Assembly (NCBI GenBank): GCA_937136445.1 | Contig: CAKZOQ010000346.1 | Coordinates: forward strand, 1-9,165 | Origin: an uncultured Gemmatimonadota bacterium | GTDB taxonomy: Bacteria > Gemmatimonadota > Gemmatimonadetes > Longimicrobiales > Gaopeijiaceae | DNA length: 9,165 bases | Direction of reading: 5' to 3' | Part shown: one piece after another, positions 1 through 5,079 of the stretch | How positions within the stretch are numbered: position 1 is the stretch's first letter | How the letters are laid out: each line of letters opens with the position of its first letter | Notes under the pieces: model-generated | The model's database searches: none | Seen by the model: the letters and a program-made list of their open reading frames with translations, nothing else | What the model was told of the DNA's origin: nothing | Position numbers and translations under genes: made by a program

Positions 1-491
1 AGGGCGTCGTCGGGGAGCTCGCACTGGGTGGCGATCTGCTCGGCGTAGCGATGGTCGCCCTCCTCTACGAGGTAGTGGACGAGCTGCCCGGTCACCCAGG
101 GATCGTCCACCACCTCGTCGGTCTCCAGGAGGACGCCGATGAAGCCCCGCCGCGCCTGACCGGTCTGCACCGATTCGTCGGGGAAGTCCTCCTCACCCTC
201 CCCCCCGAACCAGATGCAGATCCGGCCGATGTTGGCGTCACAGGTCCCCTCGTTCGTCCGACGCTCCACCGGGATACGGCCGGCGCGAAGGCGTTCGAAG
301 GCCTCCTGCTGGGAGCGGGCGCGCTCCAGCGCCTCCTCGGGGTCGGTGGGCGGTGGCGTGCGCTCCTGGCCCGAGGCGGGGGAGGGCACGAGCAGGGCGG
401 CGACGAGGAGGACGCCCAGGGCGCCGCCCCCTACCGGGAATCTGCCGGGGAGGGTGGGGCGAAGGGATGGCCCGAGGGGACGGCGGGGCAT
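1..491 (-). CDS. Secreted protein with CD-x2-IGR-x-C motif, possibly TPR-containing (3' end outside window)
   Basis: The reverse strand is open from the ATG at 491-489 to the window edge (163 codons plus 2 bases) with no stop, so the C-terminus is missing. Seen: a basic N-terminus, a hydrophobic stretch at residues about 21-36 and a likely signal-peptidase site near PASGQ (38-42), so the protein is probably exported. A charged helical segment follows (about 51-70, EEALERARSQQEAFERLR), then a C-D-A-N-I-G-R-I-C-I-W motif (84-94) with two cysteines that could form a disulfide. Residues about 130-160 (WVTGQLVHYLVEEGDHRYAE) look like the start of TPR-type helix pairs, with another Cys at 157. From memory, similar exported proteins with this motif followed by TPR-like helices occur in Gemmatimonadota; function is unknown. 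The gene is divergent from the lipoprotein at 601. I am confident of the gene and less so of the TPR assignment. Confidence 0.75.
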   Translation of the reverse strand, partial: MPRRPLGPSLRPTLPGRFPVGGGALGVLLVAALLVPSPASGQERTPPPTDPEEALERARSQQEAFERLRAGRIPVERRTNEGTCDANIGRICIWFGGEGEEDFPDESVQTGQARRGFIGVLLETDEVVDDPWVTGQLVHYLVEEGDHRYAEQIATQCELPDDA

Positions 492-538
492 GACGGCCTC
501 CGAAGGTGCCGGGGAGTGCTGGATACGGATGGCGCTAC

Positions 539-580
539 ACCGTCCCGAGCGGGGGTGGTCCCCGGGTTCCACGGGACGGT
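539..580. repeat. Nested inverted repeat in divergent intergenic region
   Basis: ACCGTCCCG (539-547) is perfectly complementary to CGGGACGGT (572-580). Inside it CGGGG (550-554) pairs with CCCCG (560-564) around GTGGT. The result would be a 42-base stem-loop with two stacked stems. It lies between the minus-strand gene starting at 491 and the plus-strand gene starting at 601, about 20 bases before that ATG. It could be an operator dyad, an RNA leader hairpin or the terminator of an untranslated transcript; the sequence does not decide. The structure is seen directly, the role is inferred. Confidence 0.55.
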
Positions 581-600
581 CCTCCGAACTCGACCATCGG

Positions 601-873
601 ATGCTGCCCAGGGGGCTCCGTCCCCCCCGCAGACCACCGGGTGGGGCGGCGTGCCGTGCGGTCGTCGCCTGTGGACTGGTGGCGCTCGTGGCCTCCGGAT
701 GCATGGCCTGGCGCACCGGACGCCGAGGGGGGGATCCGGGTCCGGTTGGACGACGTGCGGCGGTGCACGGCAAGGTCTTCAGCTTCGCGGACAGCTTCTT
801 CCTCACCGTCCTCGTCGGGGGTGTGCTCGCCCTCGCCATCCCCGTCGGGCTGTTGTACCTCGCCTACTCCTGA
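601..873 (+). CDS. Small probable lipoprotein with C-terminal transmembrane helix, unknown function
   Basis: A 90-residue open frame. Residues 1-19 are rich in Arg and Pro, 20-33 form a hydrophobic segment, and V-A-S-G-C (30-34) is an acceptable lipobox with Cys34 as the lipidated residue. A short basic, Gly-rich linker (about 37-58) leads to a second hydrophobic segment (about 66-88), ending in LLYLAYS. The protein could thus be anchored both by lipid and by a helix. The frame stays open upstream, with in-frame ATGs at 529 and 490. I chose 601 because it puts a normal-length signal at the N-terminus and the extension reads through the inverted repeat at 539-580. No clear Shine-Dalgarno precedes 601. 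It converges on the membrane-protein gene ending at 891, with only 17 bases between them. I recognise no family; it could be a chance frame, but the two hydrophobic segments argue against that. Confidence 0.55.
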   Translation: MLPRGLRPPRRPPGGAACRAVVACGLVALVASGCMAWRTGRRGGDPGPVGRRAAVHGKVFSFADSFFLTVLVGGVLALAIPVGLLYLAYS

Positions 874-890
874 CGGCTCCGGGCCCGACC

Positions 891-1535
891 TCAGCTCGTG
901 GCCGCCCTCGGCGAGGGATCCGTGGACACGCCGAAGAGGTGGAGGTTGGCCTGCATCACCGGGCCCATGAGGAGGGCGAAGAGGATGGTGCCCAGCCCGA
1001 TGGAGCCCCCGAGGACGAAGGCCAGCGCGAGTACGGTGGCCTCGATGCCGATGCGGGTGGCCCGCAGGCTCCGGGAGATCCGCCGGGAGAGTCCCATGGC
1101 CAGCCCGTCCCGGGGACCGGCTCCCATCCCCGCCCCGATGTAGACCGCCGTCGCCAGCCCCGTCACCAGGATCCCTCCGACGAACTGGACGGAGCCCCCC
1201 AAAACGCCCGACTGGCCGGGGAACCAGGGCTGCACCCGGAGGAGGTCCACCCAGGGGCCGATGAGGAGCATGTTGCAGACCGTGGCCAGCCCCGGCCGCA
1301 CCGAGAGGGCGAGGGCGCTTCCCAGGATGAGGAGGAGGCCGATTCCCTGGGTGATGCGCCCGAAGCTGAGTCCCGTCCGGGCGCTCAGCACGTCGTGGAG
1401 CGCCGACCAGGGGTCCAGCCCGATGTGGGCCTCCAGCATGAGCGACACGGCCACCCCGAAGAGGAAGAGGCCGAGCTGGAGTCGGAGGAAGTAGCGCCAG
1501 AAGGCGAGGGTACGGAGCTGGGTGAGGGTGGGCAA
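891..1535 (-). CDS. YczE/YyaS/YitT-family integral membrane protein
   Basis: From a TTG at 1535 the product is 214 residues, the usual size for this family. It is strongly hydrophobic, with about five membrane segments (roughly 14-34, 60-79, 84-100, 112-135, 163-190). Two motifs support the family: GLDPWSALHDVLS with TGLSFGRITQGIG in the first half (39-65), and GAGMGAGPRDGLAMGLS (134-150) followed by a conserved Glu (165), LGGSIGLGT (175-183) and a GP pair (191-192). The family is widespread but has no established substrate; transport is often guessed. The frame is open further upstream, with an ATG at 1739-1737 that would give 282 residues. I prefer TTG because codons from 1536 to 1736 include AGA, TCA, CCA and GGA, unlike the GC-rich third positions of the gene, and the extra residues show no family character. 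The TTG lacks an obvious ribosome-binding site, while the 1739 ATG has GGAGAAGG upstream, so the start is uncertain. Divergent from the gene at 1738. Confidence 0.85.
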   Translation of the reverse strand: MPTLTQLRTLAFWRYFLRLQLGLFLFGVAVSLMLEAHIGLDPWSALHDVLSARTGLSFGRITQGIGLLLILGSALALSVRPGLATVCNMLLIGPWVDLLRVQPWFPGQSGVLGGSVQFVGGILVTGLATAVYIGAGMGAGPRDGLAMGLSRRISRSLRATRIGIEATVLALAFVLGGSIGLGTILFALLMGPVMQANLHLFGVSTDPSPRAATS

Positions 1536-1737
1536 CGGGGGGCGCTTCGCGGGGTGGTGCGGGGCTGAGGAAGCGGGAGCGAGGGCCGTTCTACCGGAGA
1601 GGCAGGGGATCGGTCCGGGCCGGCCTCGACCCGACCGGGCGCCGAGTGCCGAGAGGCGCCGGACTGGTCCGCAGGTCGTTGGGATCGTAGCGTCGGGGAG
1701 ATCGCCCGAGCCATCCCCCGAATCGGAGCACGAGGTC
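1536..1737. other. Divergent intergenic region with small dyad CGGAC-TG-GTCCG
   Basis: This 202-base gap must carry the promoters of the membrane-protein gene (minus strand) and the hydrolase gene (plus strand), if the TTG start is right. A perfect 5-bp-arm dyad, CGGAC-TG-GTCCG, lies at 1660-1671, roughly in the middle, and could be an operator. I could not find convincing -35/-10 hexamers; the best plus-strand guess, TGGTCC (1665-1670) with TAGCGT (1688-1693), matches poorly. No reading frame here looks like real protein. Confidence 0.3.
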
Positions 1738-2661
1738 ATGCGCGCCTTCTCCATTGCCGTCCTTCTCTTGATGCTACCGTCCGTCGGTCCCCTGAGCGGC
1801 CAGGGCCGGGTCGGTGTGGACTTCGAGCCCGGGTTGGTGCCCATCGTGGAGGGGGTGTGGGTCTACGAAGGCGCCCTCCACCTGGACGGCGAGGAGGAGC
1901 AGGTCCGGACCAATTCGCTGGTGGTGATCGACGAGGCGGGGATCGTGGTCGTCGACGGGCAGGACAGCGCCGAGGAGGGCCGCGAGCTCCTTGCCGCCAT
2001 CCGGGAGGTGAGCGACGCGCCCATCCGCTACCTGGTGAACGCCTCGCCCCACGGCGACCACGTGAACAGCAACACCGTCTTCGCCGACGCCGGAGCGACG
2101 CTGGTGGGCCACGTCGGGACCTACGAGGCGATGACGGAGGTCCGGGCTGCGGCGGGGGAAACGGGGCCGGCGCGCCCCGAGTTGACCTTCGAGGAGCGGA
2201 TGACCCTCCGGGTGGGCGAACGGCGACTCGACCTCCACTTCCTCGGGCGCGGGCACACCCGGGGCGACCTGGTGGTCCACCTCCCTGACAAGGGCGTCGC
2301 CTTCCTCTCCGAGCTGTACTTCCACGGCGTCTTCGCCTCGGTCTCCGAGGGATACGCCGAGGAGCACCTGGAGACCCTGCGCAGGGCCATGGAGCTCGAC
2401 GCCCGATGGTGGATTCCCGGTCACGGCTACGTCCGGGATCAGACGCCGGAGGAGCTGGAGGCGGGGTTGCTGCGCTACCGGGACAACGTCGCCGCCATCC
2501 ACCACGCCGTGGCGAACCGTGTGGCCCGCGGGGAGAGCCTGGAGGAGGTACTGGTCGGCATCGACGGTGATCTGGGCGCCTTCGCCGAGCTGCCCTTCTA
2601 CGGGTACCTCAAGGAGTCGGCCGTCACCGGCACCTACCGCGCCGAGGTGGCGAAGCGGTAG
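1738..2661 (+). CDS. Secreted metallo-beta-lactamase-fold hydrolase with altered zinc site
   Basis: 307 residues. The N-terminus (MRAFSIAVLLLMLPS...LSGQ) is a signal peptide with likely cleavage near residue 21, so the protein acts outside the cytoplasm. Fold signatures are in order: SLVVIDEAGIVVVDGQ (60-75), the metal motif at 103-108, GRGHTRGD (170-177), FLSELYFHG (189-197) and WWIPGHGY (224-231). The usual H-x-H-x-D-H motif reads S-P-H-G-D-H here, so the first zinc-binding His is Ser103. The metal-bridging Asp seen in GD-x-x-F-x-G is Glu192. Remaining candidate ligands are His105, Asp107, His108, His173 and His229. Known family members include beta-lactamases, glyoxalase II, lactonases and SoxH-like proteins; nothing here fixes the substrate, so I would not call it a resistance gene. 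The ATG at 1738 is the only start that leaves a proper signal peptide; upstream codons in the same frame are intergenic in character. Two GC-rich hairpins follow the stop. Confidence 0.9.
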   Translation: MRAFSIAVLLLMLPSVGPLSGQGRVGVDFEPGLVPIVEGVWVYEGALHLDGEEEQVRTNSLVVIDEAGIVVVDGQDSAEEGRELLAAIREVSDAPIRYLVNASPHGDHVNSNTVFADAGATLVGHVGTYEAMTEVRAAAGETGPARPELTFEERMTLRVGERRLDLHFLGRGHTRGDLVVHLPDKGVAFLSELYFHGVFASVSEGYAEEHLETLRRAMELDARWWIPGHGYVRDQTPEELEAGLLRYRDNVAAIHHAVANRVARGESLEEVLVGIDGDLGAFAELPFYGYLKESAVTGTYRAEVAKR

Positions 2662-2668
2662 CTCGCGG

Positions 2669-2750
2669 CCGGCCTGAGGGCCGGGGGGCAGCCCCATGCC
2701 GGGGGCGTCCCCAGGCGGGAGTTCCGGGGGGACGGACGGCTGGGCCGTCC
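2669..2750 (+). terminator. Candidate GC-rich hairpin terminator pair after the hydrolase gene
   Basis: Eight bases after the stop codon CCGGCC (2669-2674) pairs with GGCCGG (2679-2684) around TGAG. A second hairpin, GGACGGC (2734-2740) and GCCGTCC (2744-2750) around TGG, lies about 50 bases further on; an alternative pairing is GGGACGG (2729-2735) with CCGTCCC (2745-2751). Neither is followed by a T-run, so they are not classical intrinsic terminators. Position supports a termination or RNA 3'-end role; this is inference. Confidence 0.35.
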
Positions 2751-2826
2751 CGGGTGTCACACGCCCCGGGATTCGATCGTTGGGAAGACGCGCCACCTGC
2801 GGCCATTTCCCGAACCTGGAGTCCCC

Positions 2827-3216
2827 GTGCACCACCGCACTCCCCCGTCCACCCGCCGCCTCTCCGTGGGCGCCGCCCTCGTGCTGGCCGTTCTCGTCTC
2901 GGCATGCGAGAGGGTGACCGGCATGGCCTGCACCACGGAGTTCGTCTTCGGTCTCCGGGTGACGGTGGTGGAGGAGGGGACCGGTGACGCCGTCTCGGAG
3001 GGGCTGGCGGGTGTTGCCATCCGGGACGGCGTCCCCTCCGAGATGGAGCCCGTGGGGAACACGCTGCGCGGGGCCGGGGAGGAGGCCGGCGTGTTCACGG
3101 TGCAGGTGGCCGCGCCGGGATACGAGCCCTGGAGCCGCGCCGGCGTGGAGGTCGTCGAGGGACCCTGCCACGTGGAGACCGTGCGCCTGGATGCCGAGCT
3201 GGTGCCGGCGGCGTAG
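2827..3216 (+). CDS. Small lipoprotein, probable carboxypeptidase-regulatory-like (Ig-fold) domain
   Basis: 129 residues from a GTG start, chosen because GGAG (2818-2821) sits 5 bases upstream and a signal peptide follows directly. The N-terminus is basic, residues 13-24 are hydrophobic and V-S-A-C (24-27) is a lipobox, so the mature protein begins at Cys27 and is lipid-anchored. The mature part of about 100 residues is beta-rich: FGLRVTVVEEGTGDAV (41-56), GLAGVAIRDG (59-68), GVFTVQVAAPGYEPWSRAG (88-106) and HVETVRLDAELVP (115-127). The G-Y-E-P-W turn and the closing strand resemble carboxypeptidase regulatory-like/CnaB-type beta sandwiches, which bind or stabilise rather than catalyse. Cys35 and Cys114 could form a disulfide closing the sandwich. 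The function is unknown. It stands alone, with 165 bases of intergenic DNA upstream and a hairpin 36 bases downstream. Confidence 0.8.
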   Translation: MHHRTPPSTRRLSVGAALVLAVLVSACERVTGMACTTEFVFGLRVTVVEEGTGDAVSEGLAGVAIRDGVPSEMEPVGNTLRGAGEEAGVFTVQVAAPGYEPWSRAGVEVVEGPCHVETVRLDAELVPAA

Positions 3217-3252
3217 GATGTCCTCCCCGTGGGCCGGGAGGTGTCGTCTCCC

Positions 3253-3275
3253 CCGGACGAACCGCGGTCGTCCGG
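3253..3275 (+). terminator. Candidate hairpin terminator after the Ig-like lipoprotein gene
   Basis: CCGGACGA (3253-3260) and TCGTCCGG (3268-3275) are perfect 8-bp complementary arms around a 7-base loop, starting 36 bases after the stop codon at 3216. The stem is the right size and place for a transcription stop, but no T-tract follows, as with the other 3' hairpins in this window. Confidence 0.4.
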
Positions 3276-3304
3276 CGGCAGGCCGTGGTACCGCGTGCCG
3301 CCGC

Positions 3305-3430
3305 TACCTCGGCGCCGTCCCCAACCTCCCGAACCTCAAGGTCCACCAATTGGACGAGGAGGTGGTGACCGGCGTCTGGACCGACGAGTTCGACGTGCCG
3401 CACGTCCGTGTGCATCGGATTCTGCGGTAA
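3305..3430 (+). pseudogene. Orphan C-terminal remnant of a six-bladed beta-propeller gene
   Basis: Reading from 3305, 41 codons and a TAA stop give a sequence that looks like a propeller C-terminus: YLGAVPNLPNLKV, then EEVVTGVWTDEFDVPHVRV and a final HRILR. The intact propeller ending at 5079 closes in the same way (IAGVETDELGVERAVVYEVRR split as GVETDELG and VVYEVRR), with the shared pattern G-V-x-T-D-E-x and an Arg-rich end. No homologous sequence continues upstream: 3217-3304 holds only the hairpin at 3253-3275 and no propeller-like residues in any frame. No start codon and ribosome site serve this piece. I read it as the 3' stub of a deleted paralogue. It could be a small peptide gene, but that is unlikely. 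Confidence 0.55.
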
Positions 3431-3453
3431 GACTATGGAACGGTAGGAACCAT

Positions 3454-3460
3454 GGAGGAG
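3454..3460 (+). promoter_or_regulatory. Ribosome-binding site deciding the start at 3467
   Basis: GGAGGAG at 3454-3460 is an almost perfect Shine-Dalgarno sequence. Three in-frame ATGs lie nearby (3452, 3461, 3467). Only 3467 has a normal spacer, 6 bases, and it also gives a compact lipoprotein signal. The ATG at 3452 overlaps the site itself. Confidence 0.7.
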
Positions 3461-3466
3461 ATGCGA

Positions 3467-3907
3467 ATGCGTCCCAGGCTGCGCTGCCGTCGCCTGCACC
3501 TTGTCGCCGCGCTGGTGGCCCTCGCCGCATGTGCCGAACCTGCACCCGAATCCGGGAGCTCTATGGAGTTGCCCACCTGGGATACCGAGGAAATCGCCCG
3601 CCTGGGAAGCCTGGAGGACTCGGGGGCGTCGCTGGGCTTCGTCGGCGACATCCTCTCCATGAGGGCCGGCGGAGCCATCGCGGCCGCTCTGGCGGTGGTG
3701 GTCGCAGGGGGCTGCGGGGCGGAGGACGTGACGCCCGCCGGCCCGCAGCTCTCCGACAGCGCCGGGGTGCGCATCGTGCGTCATGCCGCAGAGGCGACGG
3801 ACCCGAGCCTCGACCTCGGCGACGAGCCGCTGCTCCAGGTGGGGCTCGAGTCGGCGGACTCCGCGCCGGGTCGGACGTCCGATGGGTCGGGAGGGGCGGG
3901 TCCATGA
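3467..3907 (+). CDS. In-frame fusion of two truncated beta-propeller lipoprotein N-termini (decayed paralogues)
   Basis: 146 residues from ATG 3467. The first part is a lipoprotein N-terminus: basic start, hydrophobic core and perfect lipobox L-A-A-C (Cys22), then AEPAPESGSS and ARLGSLED, as in the opening of propeller lipoproteins. At about residue 65 (Met at 3659) a second lipoprotein signal starts in the same frame: MRAGGAIAAALAVVVAGGC, lipobox VAGGC, then SDSAGVRIV and LGDEPLLQVGLE. That second stretch matches the start of the intact propeller downstream (L-x-x-EP-x-L-x-VGL at its residues 44-54). After VGLE the sequence becomes low-complexity (about 3860-3905) and stops without any propeller blade. 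The stop overlaps the next ATG as ATGA. I infer two internal deletions, one joining copy B to copy C and one removing the body of C. The frame is open and has a good ribosome site, so a short lipoprotein may still be made. Confidence 0.6.
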   Translation: MRPRLRCRRLHLVAALVALAACAEPAPESGSSMELPTWDTEEIARLGSLEDSGASLGFVGDILSMRAGGAIAAALAVVVAGGCGAEDVTPAGPQLSDSAGVRIVRHAAEATDPSLDLGDEPLLQVGLESADSAPGRTSDGSGGAGP

Positions 3908-5079
3908 CGGGATGGGGACGTGGGGGGTGGGCGCGGTCCGTGGCGCTCTCGGTGGTGGCGGCGACGGGGGTAGGGACGGGATGCGGGGGGGACGAGGCGT
4001 CCGGCCCTGTGGAGGTCCCTCCGGTCTGGACGCTCGCGCCCGAGCCGGAGCTCCGCGTCGGCCTCCAGGAAGGCCCTCCGGAGCTGCTCTTCGAGCGCAT
4101 TCTGGCTGTTCGCCTTCTGGAGGGTGGGGGGATCGCAGTGGCCGACCAGGGCGCAAGCACGGTCCGGGTGTTCGGAGCCGACGGATCACGGGTGGCGGAG
4201 ATGGGCGGGGAGGGCGACGGACCGGGGGAGATCCGGTATCTCTCCGGCTTCCAGGTCATGGGACGGGACACGCTGGTGGTCTACGACCCCGACACGCGCC
4301 GGCTCACGAGATTCGGCACCGACGGCCAACTGCTCGGGACGGACGCCCTCCGGGATCAGGGCCCGGACAGCTTCCTCGGTCGTACGTCGACGGGGGATTG
4401 GCTGATGCGCTGGGTGGACCAAGAGGCGTTCGACCGGACGGCCTCGGCTCCTGCCGCCGACCCCATGGTCATCGGCCGCTTCGGGCCTGACGGATCCTTC
4501 CAGGGCATCGCCGGTCGGCACCCCGGCATGGTGCGTCAGCGGAACGAGTCGTTCTCCGGGCCGGTTCCGTTCTCTCCCTTCCCGCATGCTGTCGTCCTGC
4601 GCGACTCCCTGGTGGTGACCAACGGCGCCCGGCCACGCCTCGACGTCCTGGGCGATTCGGGGCGGGTCGTCCGCACCATCGAGGTGCCGTTGGCCAACCC
4701 GGACCGAGAACGCGCACGGCGAGCGCTGGACTCCGTCTTCGCCGAGGGACCGGCGGAACGTCGGGAGCGCGCCGCGCGGCTCCCCGAGGCGGGATGGGAG
4801 CTTCCGGTGCCCGCCATCGCCCAGGTTCTTCTCGGCCCGGACCATCGCCTCTGGCTGAAGGTATTCGACCCGGCCCGGGACAGTTGGATGACGGGGGGCG
4901 GGTTCGGACGAGCGTCCGGGGGCCGCTGGCTCGTGGTCGACCCGCAGGGCGAGGCGGTGGCGACCGTGGATCTTCCGTCCGATCTCCGCCCGACGGACAT
5001 CGGAAGGGATCGCATCGCCGGGGTGGAGACCGACGAGCTCGGGGTGGAGCGGGCGGTCGTGTACGAGGTGCGGCGGTGA
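3904..5079 (+). CDS. Six-bladed beta-propeller lipoprotein, function unknown
   Basis: 391 residues. ATG 3904 has GGAGGGG (3890-3896) upstream and is followed by a basic, then hydrophobic N-terminus ending at G-T-G-C (Cys27), a somewhat weak lipobox. The mature protein repeats strand motifs typical of NHL/six-bladed propellers: GGGIAVADQGASTVRVFGADG (split as GGGIAVADQG, 74-83, and STVRVFGADG, 85-94), G-E-G-D-G-P-G-E (102-109), DTLVVYDPDTRRLTRFGTDG (112-131), DSLVVTNGARPRLDVLGDSG (214-233) and RWLVVDPQGEAVATVDLP (341-358). The GPGE loop is the hallmark of the family abundant in Bacteroidota and Gemmatimonadota, whose ligands are mostly unknown; no catalytic residues are evident. Its start overlaps the upstream stop (ATGA) and its stop overlaps the next start (GTGA), so translation is probably coupled across the group. 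It is the only full-length lipid-anchored member here. Confidence 0.85.
   Translation: MTGWGRGGWARSVALSVVAATGVGTGCGGDEASGPVEVPPVWTLAPEPELRVGLQEGPPELLFERILAVRLLEGGGIAVADQGASTVRVFGADGSRVAEMGGEGDGPGEIRYLSGFQVMGRDTLVVYDPDTRRLTRFGTDGQLLGTDALRDQGPDSFLGRTSTGDWLMRWVDQEAFDRTASAPAADPMVIGRFGPDGSFQGIAGRHPGMVRQRNESFSGPVPFSPFPHAVVLRDSLVVTNGARPRLDVLGDSGRVVRTIEVPLANPDRERARRALDSVFAEGPAERRERAARLPEAGWELPVPAIAQVLLGPDHRLWLKVFDPARDSWMTGGGFGRASGGRWLVVDPQGEAVATVDLPSDLRPTDIGRDRIAGVETDELGVERAVVYEVRR

Noticed and set aside
51..1568. 505-codon plus-strand open frame
   Set aside because: It runs antisense to the exported protein and the YczE-like gene, has Gly/Arg/Pro/Glu low-complexity composition with no domain or signal, and is a by-product of high GC, where stop codons are rare.
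1738..2661. Antibiotic-resistance beta-lactamase
   Set aside because: Only the general fold is supported. The first zinc His is missing and no beta-lactamase-specific motif is seen.
1774..3171. 465-codon minus-strand open frame
   Set aside because: It lies opposite the metallo-hydrolase and the Ig-like lipoprotein and mirrors their codons; no domain, no signal.
3659..3907. Independent small lipoprotein gene starting at 3659
   Set aside because: The signal and lipobox are good, but no ribosome site precedes this ATG and the frame is continuous with the upstream start at 3467, so it is described as the second half of a fusion.
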